DNA of 64,000 nucleotides from Neobacillus mesonae (GCA_023715865.1 JAMBOW010000004.1:186001-250000); one strand, 5' to 3'. Counted from the stretch's first letter, positions 33,978 through 42,842 are shown. Made by a program: numbers and translations. The notes: a model not told the origin generated them from the letters alone.

Positions 33978-34811
33978 CTAATAAAGCTGCTTTAATATTT
34001 CCTTCGCGAAAAGTGTATTCAAGTGATGAGATGTTCTTTGGCCTTCAATTTTGGCCCAGAATGGAGGGATTAAAGCTAAGTCACCAATAACATCTAACAG
34101 CTTGTGACGGGCAAATTCATCTTGATATCGAAGATTTGATATGATTCCACTGTTTCCTATCAGCACTGCGTTTTCTGTAGAAGCCCCTTTAATCAGGCCT
34201 TTAGTCTTCAGGTACTCCACTTCATGTTCGAAGCCGAATGTCCGGGCGGGAGCAATATCATATAAATAATTCTGAGGATCTCCGTTAAAAAAAGCGGTCT
34301 GGTCGGTCAAGAAGTGGAGGTTGTGATCATTCTTAAAAACTATGGAATAGGTTATTTCATCACAAGGAACAGCCTGAAGATATGATTTGCCTTGTTCAAC
34401 TCTTATCGTCTTCTTTAAGCGAAAACACCTTTTCTCCGCTTTTTGATCTGAAAGACTGACTTGCTTGATTCTCTCTGCAATTGTGACTGCACTCCCATCA
34501 AGAACAGGGATTTCCTTACCATTAACCTCTATGATTACATTATCGACGCCCATGCCGCGAAGTGCAGACAAAACATGCTCTACCATTGAAATGGAACAGC
34601 TGTGATGTTTGCTAAGCTGGGTGCAGCGATCAGTGTTTGATACGTTGTTAACTGCAGCCTTGATTGTTTCATAGGGTGTAATATCTGTCCTTCTGAACAC
34701 GATGCCGCTGTCGGGTGGTGCAGGATGAAAAATCATGGAGGTGGTCATTCCGCTATGAAGCGTGATGCCCTCGAGTTTAAAGCTGCTATTCAAAGTTTTT
34801 TGTGTTGCCAC
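33978..34811 (-). CDS. lpxC: UDP-3-O-acyl-N-acetylglucosamine deacetylase (LpxC)
   Basis: Zinc metalloamidase of the committed lipid A step. 277 residues, slightly shorter than E. coli (305). The active site is complete. Glu78-His79 are in SMVEHVLSAL, in the same positions as E. coli. Thr191 is in APARTFGF, Lys237 and the zinc ligands His236 and Asp240 are in RHKLLDVIGD, and the late catalytic histidine is in SHHLN (His262). The start is GTG 34811, with GAGGTGA about 5 bases away; a nearby ATG is out of frame. It is the first gene of the operon and is controlled by the promoter at 34837-34866. Together with LpxA and LpxD it should yield UDP-2,3-diacylglucosamine. Confidence 0.94.
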   Translation of the reverse strand: MATQKTLNSSFKLEGITLHSGMTTSMIFHPAPPDSGIVFRRTDITPYETIKAAVNNVSNTDRCTQLSKHHSCSISMVEHVLSALRGMGVDNVIIEVNGKEIPVLDGSAVTIAERIKQVSLSDQKAEKRCFRLKKTIRVEQGKSYLQAVPCDEITYSIVFKNDHNLHFLTDQTAFFNGDPQNYLYDIAPARTFGFEHEVEYLKTKGLIKGASTENAVLIGNSGIISNLRYQDEFARHKLLDVIGDLALIPPFWAKIEGQRTSHHLNTLFAKEILKQLY

Positions 34812-34836
34812 TTCATCACCTCTTCTTCATTTGTCT

Positions 34837-34866
34837 ATTATAGTATATTTGTGACTGATATGGTAA
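34837..34866 (-). promoter_or_regulatory. Promoter of lpxC-lpxD-lpxA operon
   Basis: On the minus strand a perfect TATAAT (34837-34842) is preceded, after 18 bases, by TTACCA (34861-34866), a weak -35. The leader before the GTG start is under 25 bases. The rest of the 313-base divergent gap up to the PL11 gene at 35125 is AT-rich, and I see no further gene in it. Confidence 0.6.
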
Positions 34867-35124
34867 AATTATCTTTTATTTTGCGGATCAACATACAGAT
34901 CATTTAATCAGTCATAAACACTGATATTTGAACAAGTAACTCTGATATTTAAATGGTGATCGAGAAGAGGGAGGTCTATAATTTTTATTACATCATTTAC
35001 GACATAAATTTGTTCATTTCTACATTTTAGTTCATAGGAGAGGGGCGAAATAAGGACCAGGATTCAGGTTCGTTCAGGCTTATTTTTGTAAACGTAATCA
35101 TTCTGAGGAAGATGAGGTGTTTGC

Positions 35125-37689
35125 ATGATAAATTTAAGAGCAGGTCTGATAAAAAAGATGGCTGTGAGCGGGATGTGTGCAATCTTGCTTTGTACTACAG
35201 GAATCGCGGTAGCCGAAGATGTAAGCGGGAAGGGGCACCAGAATATGAAGAGCCAAATTCAAATGGAGTATTTGGATCGGGGACTCATTGCCGTTCCGGC
35301 GAGCAATGGTATGTTTTTGAGCTGGAGACTGCTTGCTCATGAGGTAACGGGGAGTAATGAAACCGGATTGACAGGTGCTGATTTTAACGTGTATCGGAAT
35401 GGGGAGTTGATTGCAAAAGTAAGTGACAGCACGAATTATCTGGATTCTGAGGGAGAAGCAGATTCATCCTACTATGTCTCCGCAGTTATAAATGGCAAGG
35501 AGGTAGACCAAAGTAATGCGGTCACTCCATGGGGAAATACGTATTATGATCTCCCTCTTCAAAAACCGGCGGATGGAACGACTCCAGCTGGCGAAGCCTA
35601 CACCTATTCAGCCAATGATATGAGCGTAGGGGATGTAGATGGTGACGGGCAGCTTGAGTACTTCGTGAAATGGGAGCCAAGCAATGCCAAAGACGTATCC
35701 CAGGTCGGCTATACAGGCAACACCTACATCGATGCTTATACTTTTGAGGGTGAACTGCTCTACAGAATTGATCTTGGCGTCAATATTCGTTCAGGTGCGC
35801 ATTATACCCAGTTTCTAGTTTATGACTTTGACGGTGACGGGAAGGCTGAGCTGATGTTCAAAACCGCCCCGGGCACAAAAGTCCTCCGCTACAACGGCCA
35901 AGGTGCTGTGATATCTGAGCAGTACATAACGATGCTGAAGGATGATCTTGCGGCAGGCTATTCGAATGAGGATGACTACAGGCTGAGCAGTGAAGGTTAC
36001 TATGAGCATATCGTAGATATGTTTATGAGCTGGCATGATTACGAGGAAGTCAAAGATGGCAGCTGGCCGCAAACTCTTGAAGAAGCCTTTGGAATTAAAC
36101 CCCGATATCATTATCCTTTAGTTCGGGAAGACGCTGAACAGCTTGCAAATTATTTCATGGACGTGTTTGCTCCATCCAAGGATGCGAATCGAAACAAATT
36201 CCGTGAGTTTGAAGGATTTATTTTATCGGGTCCAGAGTATTTAACTGTATTTGAGGGAGCTAGCGGCAAAGAACTGAAGACGGTTCGCTATAAACCAGGG
36301 CGGTACGATGACGGACTGCGTTGGGGAGATTATGCCATGAATCGGATTGAACCGGGCAACAGGGTGGATCGATTCTTGTCGGGTGTGGCTTATTTGGATG
36401 GAGCGCAGCCGTATGCAGTATTTGCGAGAGGTTACTACACCCGGACAACGCTCGTTTCTTACAGCTGGGACGGGAAGGATTTGAAAGAGTATTGGTACGT
36501 GGACAGCGGCTGGACACCGATGACGAATCCGTTCAGAGACGGCCCGCATGGAAGACCGGGGACAGATCCGGAGTACGGTCAGATTACGACACAAGGGGCG
36601 CATTCGCTCAGCGTTGCCGATGTGGATGGGGATGGCAGGCAGGAAATCGTGTACGGTTCCACCACGATTGACCATGACGGCTCGGTATTATCCAATTCTT
36701 CTGCAGTGATGCCGCCGCAAAGTGCAAATCCCGGAGCGGTTGCAAATCTGGGACACGGAGATGCCCTCCATGTAGCCAATATTGATCCGTCCCGAGAAGG
36801 TCTTGAAGTGTATATGGTTCATGAAGGAGGACCTTATGCACCATATGGCTATGCGCTAAGGGATGGGAAGACGGGGGAAGTCATCTATGGTGCATATACC
36901 GGCCGTGATACCGGGCGCGGCATGATTGGTGATGTAGATCCGGATCATCCTGGACTCGAAACATGGGCAGTAGGGCTGTATTCGGCACAAGGAGAGAAGA
37001 TCAGCGATCAGGCACCGGGAACCAATATGAGCATCAAATGGTCTAAGGATATGACAACCCAAATCATTAACGGATCTCTAGAAACCACACCGACGATTGA
37101 TGACTGGAAAAAAGGAACGGTATTAACGGCAGAAGGCACACGGACAAACAACCATACCAAAGGGACCCCTTCGCTTGTCGCTGATGTGTTCGGAGACTGG
37201 CGTGAGGAAATGCTGGTCCGCACTGCGGATAGCAGTGCCATCCGTATTTATTCCAATACGGAGGTGACTCATCACAAGCTGCATACTTTGTTGCATGATC
37301 CTCAGTACCGCGCAGGAGTGGCCACGCAGAATACGGGCTATAATCAGCCTGTATATACGAGCTACTATTTTGCATCCGACATGGAATTCGGCAAGGTTAA
37401 CCTTCCTCAGCTTTCCATGGCGGGACTGCTTCAAGCGCTTGAGCAGCTTCATGAATCGTATGTGGAAGCAGGGGATCTGAAGGGGGCTGTTGTCAATCAG
37501 ACCACAAATACACTCCGGCAGGCTCGTCATCATTATGACAAGAAGGCATTAAAGCAGGCTTCATCATTTCTTGCAAAATATATTTCTCAACTGGATAAGA
37601 GAGGCGGCAAAGATACAGTGAGCGAGAGAGCAGAGCTGAATCTAACACGCCATGCTGAGCTTCTGATCGAAGAGTGGAAGTCAAAGTAA
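35125..37689 (+). CDS. Rhamnogalacturonan lyase, PL11 (YesW/YesX-like)
   Basis: Secreted 854-residue polysaccharide lyase family 11 enzyme that cleaves the rhamnogalacturonan I backbone by beta-elimination. A signal peptide spans about residues 1-30 (ends GIAVAED). An N-terminal beta-sandwich is followed by an eight-bladed propeller with repeated calcium-type motifs: DVDGDGQLEYF, DFDGDGKAELMFK, DVDGDGRQEIVYG and FGDWREEM. Family signature stretches such as YSANDMSVGDV and RSGAHYTQFLVYDFD are clear. About 100 extra C-terminal residues are helical and charged, possibly a wall- or substrate-association domain. It stands alone and is ended by the terminator at 37744. Confidence 0.92.
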   Translation: MINLRAGLIKKMAVSGMCAILLCTTGIAVAEDVSGKGHQNMKSQIQMEYLDRGLIAVPASNGMFLSWRLLAHEVTGSNETGLTGADFNVYRNGELIAKVSDSTNYLDSEGEADSSYYVSAVINGKEVDQSNAVTPWGNTYYDLPLQKPADGTTPAGEAYTYSANDMSVGDVDGDGQLEYFVKWEPSNAKDVSQVGYTGNTYIDAYTFEGELLYRIDLGVNIRSGAHYTQFLVYDFDGDGKAELMFKTAPGTKVLRYNGQGAVISEQYITMLKDDLAAGYSNEDDYRLSSEGYYEHIVDMFMSWHDYEEVKDGSWPQTLEEAFGIKPRYHYPLVREDAEQLANYFMDVFAPSKDANRNKFREFEGFILSGPEYLTVFEGASGKELKTVRYKPGRYDDGLRWGDYAMNRIEPGNRVDRFLSGVAYLDGAQPYAVFARGYYTRTTLVSYSWDGKDLKEYWYVDSGWTPMTNPFRDGPHGRPGTDPEYGQITTQGAHSLSVADVDGDGRQEIVYGSTTIDHDGSVLSNSSAVMPPQSANPGAVANLGHGDALHVANIDPSREGLEVYMVHEGGPYAPYGYALRDGKTGEVIYGAYTGRDTGRGMIGDVDPDHPGLETWAVGLYSAQGEKISDQAPGTNMSIKWSKDMTTQIINGSLETTPTIDDWKKGTVLTAEGTRTNNHTKGTPSLVADVFGDWREEMLVRTADSSAIRIYSNTEVTHHKLHTLLHDPQYRAGVATQNTGYNQPVYTSYYFASDMEFGKVNLPQLSMAGLLQALEQLHESYVEAGDLKGAVVNQTTNTLRQARHHYDKKALKQASSFLAKYISQLDKRGGKDTVSERAELNLTRHAELLIEEWKSK

Positions 37690-37743
37690 GTTAATCAGGT
37701 TAGGCTTTAAACGATCATTACCTGTACAATAATGATTTTCGTA

Positions 37744-37792
37744 AAGACACCCCTGGACTGGAATACAGTTAGAGTCCATGTGGGTGTTTTTA
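37744..37792 (+). terminator. Rho-independent terminator
   Basis: ACACCC (37747-37752) with GGACT pairs with AGTCC and GGGTGT (37782-37787), followed by TTTTT. It ends the PL11 gene. Nothing else clear is seen up to 37966. Confidence 0.8.
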
Positions 37793-37966
37793 TGTTGTGC
37801 AAGTAATTTTCCAACTAAAATTCTACCAGTGGATAATAAAATCATACATTCTAGTGGCGTAATCTCTCATCCTATGTTATTATGTTTTCATTATGTTAAT
37901 ATGGTAGCGAACTAAAGCGTTTGTTTACATCATAATTTTGAATTATACATCTATGGAGGGAAACTC

Positions 37967-38734
37967 GTGAAAAAGTCAGCATGGTTAACAATAATGATGA
38001 GTATTTTGGTACTCGTCCTCGCCGCATGCTCAAGCGGTAAAGATGAGAACACTTTGGTCATCGGTATCGATGACAAATTTGCACCGATGGGATTCCGAGA
38101 TGAAGATAATAATATTGTCGGATTTGATATCGATTATGCAACGGCAGCGGCTGAGAAAATGGGCAAAGAAGTGGAGTTCCAGCCGATTGACTGGTCTTCT
38201 AAGGAATCTGAACTTAGCAGTGGACGCATTGATCTGATCTGGAATGGTTATACCATTACTGATGATCGTAAAGAAAAGGTGCTGTTCACTAAGCCGTACA
38301 TGGCAAACAGCCAGGTAGCGATCGTGCTGGCAGATTCACCCCTGACAAAGCTGGATGAACTGGAGGGCAAGCAAGTAGGACTTCAAAATCTGTCATCCGC
38401 ATCGGATGCCCTTAGTGCACACCCGATTAATGATAAAGTTGCCCAGGTATCTGCATTTCCGGATAATGTGCTGGCTTTGAGTGATTTGAAGAGCGGCAGA
38501 TTGGATGCTGTGATCATAGATGAGGTTGTTGCTAAGTATTATATGTCCCTGGAAGAAGGCACTTATAAACTATTAGATGAATCCTTGGCTCCGGAAGAGT
38601 ACGGCGTTGGAGTGAAGAAAGGCAACGAGGAGCTTTTGAATCAGCTGCAAAGCGCACTGGACGAAATGAGTGTAGATGGATCAGCGGCTGAAATCTCTGA
38701 AAAATGGTTTGGAGAGAATAAAGTATTAAACTAA
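37967..38734 (+). CDS. Polar amino acid ABC importer, binding lipoprotein
   Basis: 255-residue family 3 solute-binding lipoprotein. The lipobox LAAC places the acylated cysteine at residue 21. The mature start TLVIGIDDKFAPMGFRDEDNNIVGFDIDYA is the family signature, and RIDLIWNGYTITDDRKEKV holds the arginine and aspartate that bind the amino acid backbone. The start is GTG behind ATGGAGGG. The closest groups are cystine and glutamine binders (TcyA/GlnH-like), but ligand choice is not certain. A strong hairpin after the gene probably lowers expression of the downstream permease and ATPase. Confidence 0.88.
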   Translation: MKKSAWLTIMMSILVLVLAACSSGKDENTLVIGIDDKFAPMGFRDEDNNIVGFDIDYATAAAEKMGKEVEFQPIDWSSKESELSSGRIDLIWNGYTITDDRKEKVLFTKPYMANSQVAIVLADSPLTKLDELEGKQVGLQNLSSASDALSAHPINDKVAQVSAFPDNVLALSDLKSGRLDAVIIDEVVAKYYMSLEEGTYKLLDESLAPEEYGVGVKKGNEELLNQLQSALDEMSVDGSAAEISEKWFGENKVLN

Positions 38735-38757
38735 GGGTTACGAGTTACACAAGATTG

Positions 38758-38793
38758 GAAACCGGGCGAGGTTCAAGAACCCCGGTTTCTTTT
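38758..38793 (+). terminator. Intra-operon attenuating terminator
   Basis: GAAACCGGG (38758-38766) pairs perfectly with CCCGGTTTC (38781-38789), with an inner GGTTC/GAACC stem, followed by TTTTA. It sits between the binding-protein gene and the permease gene of one transport system. Confidence 0.8.
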
Positions 38794-38837
38794 ACTTCAA
38801 AGATTTAAAATCCTGATTTTAGGAGTCGAACATTAAC

Positions 38838-39497
38838 ATGAGCTTAGAATATTTATGGAGCATTACCCTGCCCATGCTTGAAGGGGCAAGAACCACTATA
38901 CTGTTATTTTTTACGGCAATTATATTGTCTATACCGCTGGGATTTGGTGTTACCTTAATGGCAAACAGCCGATTTAAACCTATTTCAGCTTTTGCCCATA
39001 GTTACATTTATGTGATGAGAGGTACACCGCTCTTGCTGCAGCTGCTGTTCTTTTGTTACGGGCTTCCAATGCTCCCTGTGGTTGGAGAGTACTTAGTTCT
39101 CGATCGCAGTGTAGCTGCGGGAATTGCATTTGTTCTTAATTACGCGGCATACTTTGCTGAAATTTTCAGAGGCGGACTGTTGTCTATTGATAAAGGTCAA
39201 TACGAAGCCTCGCAGGTTCTTGGTTTGAGTAAATGGCAGACAATGACGAGAGTCATCCTGCCTCAAATGATTCGAGTTGTGCTTCCTTCAACAGCGAATG
39301 AATCCATTACGCTTGTAAAGGATACCGCGCTTCTCTATGCTGTAGCTGTACCAGAGGTATTGCATTTTGCCCAGACTGCAGTCAATCGGGATGCAACCAT
39401 TATGCCTTTTGCAGTGGCGGCTGTTATCTATCTGCTAATGACTCTAGTGCTTACGCTTTTCTTTAAAGCGCTGGAGAAGCGGTTTCGTTTCGAATAA
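38838..39497 (+). CDS. Polar amino acid ABC importer, permease
   Basis: 219-residue HisM/GlnP-type permease with about five membrane helices. The EAA loop is YEASQVLGLSKWQTMTRVILP, and YVMRGTPLLLQLLFFCYGLP is typical of the family. It forms the channel for the lipoprotein at 37967, probably as a homodimer since only one permease gene is present. Ends 21 bases before the ATPase gene. Confidence 0.9.
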   Translation: MSLEYLWSITLPMLEGARTTILLFFTAIILSIPLGFGVTLMANSRFKPISAFAHSYIYVMRGTPLLLQLLFFCYGLPMLPVVGEYLVLDRSVAAGIAFVLNYAAYFAEIFRGGLLSIDKGQYEASQVLGLSKWQTMTRVILPQMIRVVLPSTANESITLVKDTALLYAVAVPEVLHFAQTAVNRDATIMPFAVAAVIYLLMTLVLTLFFKALEKRFRFE

Positions 39498-39518
39498 ACT
39501 TAAAAGGAATGTCTCGTT

Positions 39519-40265
39519 ATGACGAATATGATAGAAGTTACAAACCTGCAAAAGTCATTTGGTGATCTGCAGGTATTAAAAAAAGTAGATTTCACAGTAA
39601 AGCCGGGTGAAGTCATTGCTGTCATTGGACCATCCGGTTCAGGGAAAAGCACTATGCTGCGCAGCCTTGTGAACTTGGAGAAGGTGAATGGGGGGACCAT
39701 TCGGATCGGTGATGAATTCCTCGTGAATAATGGAGAATACGTCAATGCGGTAGAAATGAGGCGAATCACCTCCCGGATGGGTATGGTATTTCAGCATTTC
39801 AACCTGTTTCCTCACCTTACGGTCCAAGGAAATTTGGAGCTTGCTCCCAAGATGGTGAAGAAGGAAAATGCAGCAGTGATCAAACCTCATGCAGCAGATT
39901 TGCTTGCAAAGGTTGGGCTTTCAGATAAAGCAAGTGTGTATCCTTCGAGTCTGTCCGGCGGACAGAAACAGCGTGTCGCCATTGCACGCGCGCTCATGAT
40001 GAATCCGGAAATTTTGCTCTTTGACGAGCCGACATCAGCTCTCGACCCAGAGCTTACCGGAGAAGTCCTGAGAGTTATCCGCAAGCTGGCCGAAGAGAAC
40101 ATGACAATGATCATTGTCACGCATGAAATGAACTTTGCCAGAGATGTGGCTGACCGTGTTATCTTCATGGATCAGGGTGAAATTGCGGAAGCAGGAACCC
40201 CGGAACAGATTTTTGGCAATCCGCAGCTTGAACGGACGAAAGCCTTCCTGAAGCGCAGTGAATAA
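39519..40265 (+). CDS. Polar amino acid ABC importer, ATP-binding protein
   Basis: 248-residue GlnQ/TcyC-type ATPase with Walker [11 protein letters not shown]-loop [12 protein letters not shown], signature [15 protein letters not shown], Walker [14 protein letters not shown] and switch histidine VTHEMNFAR. All motifs are canonical. It is the last gene of the three-gene amino acid importer and is followed at once by a strong terminator. Confidence 0.93.
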   Translation: MTNMIEVTNLQKSFGDLQVLKKVDFTVKPGEVIAVIGPSGSGKSTMLRSLVNLEKVNGGTIRIGDEFLVNNGEYVNAVEMRRITSRMGMVFQHFNLFPHLTVQGNLELAPKMVKKENAAVIKPHAADLLAKVGLSDKASVYPSSLSGGQKQRVAIARALMMNPEILLFDEPTSALDPELTGEVLRVIRKLAEENMTMIIVTHEMNFARDVADRVIFMDQGEIAEAGTPEQIFGNPQLERTKAFLKRSE

Positions 40266-40277
40266 ATTAGTCCTTAT

Positions 40278-40314
40278 ATAAACAGCGCCCCTATAGGGAG
40301 CGCTGTTTATTTTT
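40278..40314 (+). terminator. Rho-independent terminator
   Basis: ATAAACAGCGC (40278-40288) and GCGCTGTTTAT (40300-40310) form a perfect 11-bp stem followed by TTTT. It ends the importer operon. Confidence 0.92.
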
Positions 40315-40345
40315 CTATTAAGAACTTTGGCTGCTTTTTATATAT

Positions 40346-40687
40346 TTAATCCAACACCGTCAGATCATAGGCAGCACGTTCATTTTCCAAATGAAGATGA
40401 TTTCCGTCCACATGTACTTGATTTAACTGTGCAACAGGTATTAAAAATGTGCCTCCAGGGAGTGCAGCATTGCCTTCCGGTTGCACCACACTGCCGTCCC
40501 CCCGGATATATAAGACATCGCCGCCGGTATAGTTATCCATGGCATGGGTGTTGTCTTCGTGGACTCCGATTTGCTCCACCTTCATCTGCACTTCATCGAG
40601 ATCTCCTTGTTCCTTCTTTTGTATCCGAATAAGATGTCCCGAATGCGTGTCCAGCCAGCCAGTAATTGATTGCAAGTGATCATTCAT
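40346..40687 (-). CDS. Hypothetical protein, 113 residues
   Basis: Not recognised. The ATG at 40687 lies behind AAGGAG with an 8-base spacer and overlaps the stop of the upstream small gene, a translationally coupled pair. The protein is soluble and rich in acid, histidine and glycine. It shows short beta-rich segments such as GDVLYIRGDGSVVQP and GGTFLIPVAQLNQVHVDGNHLHLENE, suggesting a small beta fold. No signal peptide or membrane segment is seen. Confidence 0.6.
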   Translation of the reverse strand: MNDHLQSITGWLDTHSGHLIRIQKKEQGDLDEVQMKVEQIGVHEDNTHAMDNYTGGDVLYIRGDGSVVQPEGNAALPGGTFLIPVAQLNQVHVDGNHLHLENERAAYDLTVLD

Positions 40688-40865
40688 CCTTGGATTCTCC
40701 TTCAGAATGGTCTGGAGATATTTGAATGCAGCTGCCCTGAAACCCGTCATGCAGCTTCATTTCCTCCAAATGAGACCTCATTTCTTCATCTCCGGGCAAA
40801 TCAGCTACCATTTTGACGGCAGGAGGATGAAATTCAACATGGCCACGTTTTTTTGAATGAGCCAA
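40680..40865 (-). CDS. Hypothetical small protein, 61 residues
   Basis: Not recognised. The TTG start at 40865 is chosen because AAAGGTGGTG lies 8 bases upstream. A TTG at 40901 gives 73 residues but has no ribosome site at a usable distance. The protein is hydrophilic, with a basic start (SKKRGHVEF) and an acidic end rich in Glu, Asp and Ser. It overlaps the next gene by 8 bases, so the two are probably made together. Confidence 0.5.
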   Translation of the reverse strand: MAHSKKRGHVEFHPPAVKMVADLPGDEEMRSHLEEMKLHDGFQGSCIQISPDHSEGESKDE

Positions 40866-40968
40866 TTTTTCTGCACCACCTTTTTGTGATATTATGTGCA
40901 ATTGAATTTAAATTCATCCTACTGGCATAGCATTTCTGTGTCTGATCGTTTACATGATTCGAAGTCAT

Positions 40969-41148
40969 TTATACACTCACAGCTACAATGGAGCCAACTC
41001 TTCTAAGCAGCAGAAATCCTTTCTCAATGCTTTCGATAAAATACTTTTTATCCTCCAATACGACTACATCGTTTTCATTTAATTTTATTTCGCTTTTAAA
41101 ATAAATGAAGTTATCTAGTCCTGGAATAGCTCCTTTATAGTAATACAT
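40969..41148 (-). CDS. Hypothetical small protein, 59 residues
   Basis: Not recognised. Translation from ATG 41148 reads MYYYKGAIPGLDNFIYFKSE and continues to TAA at 40969. AAGGAGAG lies about 10 bases upstream. The composition is protein-like, with alternating hydrophobic and charged residues (NDVVVLEDKKYFIESIEKGFLLLRR) and the look of a small beta domain. It lies 103 bases before the start of the 61-residue gene and may be cotranscribed. The rest of the gap 40866-41373 holds only a terminator for the gene to the right. Confidence 0.45.
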   Translation of the reverse strand: MYYYKGAIPGLDNFIYFKSEIKLNENDVVVLEDKKYFIESIEKGFLLLRRVGSIVAVSV

Positions 41149-41264
41149 GTTATTTTTCTCTCCTTATTAAAGACAGGGTTATAGACGACGCATTCTCTGT
41201 CCATTTCTAGATAGATTATATACTTTAGCTCTCTCATAAAAGTACCCTTCACCTTTCCGTTAGA

Positions 41265-41302
41265 ATAAAAATAACCTTAGCCCTGGCGGACTAAGGTTAT
41301 TT
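41265..41302 (-). terminator. Rho-independent terminator
   Basis: On the minus strand AAATAACCTTAG (41291-41302) pairs with CTAAGGTTATTT (41269-41280), followed by a T-rich tract. It ends the FMN monooxygenase gene at 41374. Confidence 0.85.
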
Positions 41303-41373
41303 ACAAGTTAGGAGGCTTTATAGCGGAGTATAGAAATAAAGTAAAGAGGTATATTTTAATGTAAAGATGTGGT

Positions 41374-42729
41374 TTATGTGTGCTGAACGGGCTGTTTTTG
41401 ATATCTTGAGACAGGTCTTTTGAGACCGAGGTGATCCCTGAGCGTAGTACCCGCATATTCTTTTCGGAAGAGCCCGCGGCGTTGAAGCTCAGGTACGACC
41501 AGATCGACAAAATCCTTCAGCCCGCCCGGCAGATAAGGGGCCATGACGTTAAAACCATCTGCTGCACCACCGAGGAACCAGGATTCCAGCTGGTCGGCAA
41601 TTTGAACGGGTGTTCCTTTTATACTCCAATGTCCGCGTGCACCCGCAATGTGCTGGTACAGCTGCCGAATCGTAAACCCTTCCCGGTCGGCGATGTCTTT
41701 TAATAGGAGGAAACGGCTCTTTTGGCCATTAATTTGAGACAGTTCAGGCAGCTCTGGGAGCGGGCCGTCTATAGGATAAGGGCTGAGGTCATAACTGATC
41801 AGCCCCGATAATAAAGCAACACCGACGGAAGGGTGGATCAAATCTTTTAGCTTGGCTTCAAGTTCATCTGCTTCCTGCTCCGTCCGCCCAATAATCGGGA
41901 ACACACCCGGCATGATCTTCACATCTTCAGGCGATCTTCCAAACTGCTGCAAGCGGCCCTTGATATCACTGTAGAAATCCTTCGCTTCATCAAGAGTCTG
42001 CCAGGCGGTAAATATAGCTTCCGCATGCTGAGCAGCAAAATCCCGGCCGGATTCTGAGGCTCCTGCTTGAATGATGACGGGATATCCTTGCGGCGGTCGT
42101 GAGATATTCAGCGGCCCCTTGACCTGGAACCAATCCCCGTTATGATCAAGTGCGCGGATTTTGCCTGGTTCAGAGAACAATCCCGTATCCTTATCTTTAA
42201 TGACTGCATCATCATCCCATGTATCCCATAAACCGGATACGACATCAACAAATTCCTTGGCCCGGTCGTATCTCAAACTGTGCTGGAGATGATTTTCTTT
42301 ACCAAAATTCAAAGCCTCGATTTCGCTCCCGGAGGTAACAACGTTCCATCCCGCCCGGCCCTGACTGAGATGATCGAGAGAAGCGAACTTGCGGGCGACA
42401 TGAAAGGGCTCGTTATAGGTAGTGGAGACCGTTGCGGTAAGGCCGATGCGATCTGTAACTGCAGCAAGGGCTGATAATAGTGTCAACGGTTCAAATGTAG
42501 CATTCACCACACGTCCTTCTGTATGTCTGTTGCTCCTTGCAGCAAGGCTGTCAGCCAGAAAGACCATATCAAACTTACCGCGCTCGGCTGTTTGGGCAAG
42601 CTCCCTATAAAAGGATAAATTCAAAACGCCGTTGACATCCGCCTCAGGGTGGCGCCATGAGGCTACGTGATGCCCAGGGATCATTAGGAAAGCGCCCAGT
42701 TTCATTTCTCTTTTTGGCACATTGCTCAT
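41374..42729 (-). CDS. FMN-dependent LLM-class monooxygenase (NtaA/SnaA/DszA-like)
   Basis: 451-residue bacterial-luciferase-like oxygenase that needs FMNH2 from a separate reductase. The order of segments FDMVFLADS, FEPLTLLSALAAVTDRIGLTATVSTTYNEPFHVARKFASLDHLS, GRAGWNVVTS and GYPVIIQAGASESGRDFAAQHAEAIFTAW is typical of the nitrilotriacetate/desulfurisation monooxygenase family. Such enzymes release sulfur, nitrogen or carbon from organic compounds. It follows the tatA gene after 143 bases with its own promoter and leader hairpin. A good AGGAGG precedes the ATG. Confidence 0.85.
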   Translation of the reverse strand: MSNVPKREMKLGAFLMIPGHHVASWRHPEADVNGVLNLSFYRELAQTAERGKFDMVFLADSLAARSNRHTEGRVVNATFEPLTLLSALAAVTDRIGLTATVSTTYNEPFHVARKFASLDHLSQGRAGWNVVTSGSEIEALNFGKENHLQHSLRYDRAKEFVDVVSGLWDTWDDDAVIKDKDTGLFSEPGKIRALDHNGDWFQVKGPLNISRPPQGYPVIIQAGASESGRDFAAQHAEAIFTAWQTLDEAKDFYSDIKGRLQQFGRSPEDVKIMPGVFPIIGRTEQEADELEAKLKDLIHPSVGVALLSGLISYDLSPYPIDGPLPELPELSQINGQKSRFLLLKDIADREGFTIRQLYQHIAGARGHWSIKGTPVQIADQLESWFLGGAADGFNVMAPYLPGGLKDFVDLVVPELQRRGLFRKEYAGTTLRDHLGLKRPVSRYQKQPVQHT

Positions 42730-42744
42730 CCTCCTACTAACCTG

Positions 42745-42788
42745 AAAAAGCCGGAGATCAGGCCCTTAAAAAGGGGAGATCTCCGGCT
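42745..42788 (-). terminator. Leader terminator before FMN monooxygenase
   Basis: On the minus strand AGCCGGAGATC and GATCTCCGGCT (42778-42788 and 42749-42759) pair perfectly over 11 bases, with an inner CCCTT/AAGGG stem and a TTTTT tail. It lies only 16 bases before the monooxygenase start codon, so it either ends transcripts from tatA or acts as an attenuator of the next gene. Confidence 0.85.
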
Positions 42789-42842
42789 GTCCGGTTGATA
42801 AATGTATATTCCGAGTGGAATAGTATAAATTAAGTTAAATGC

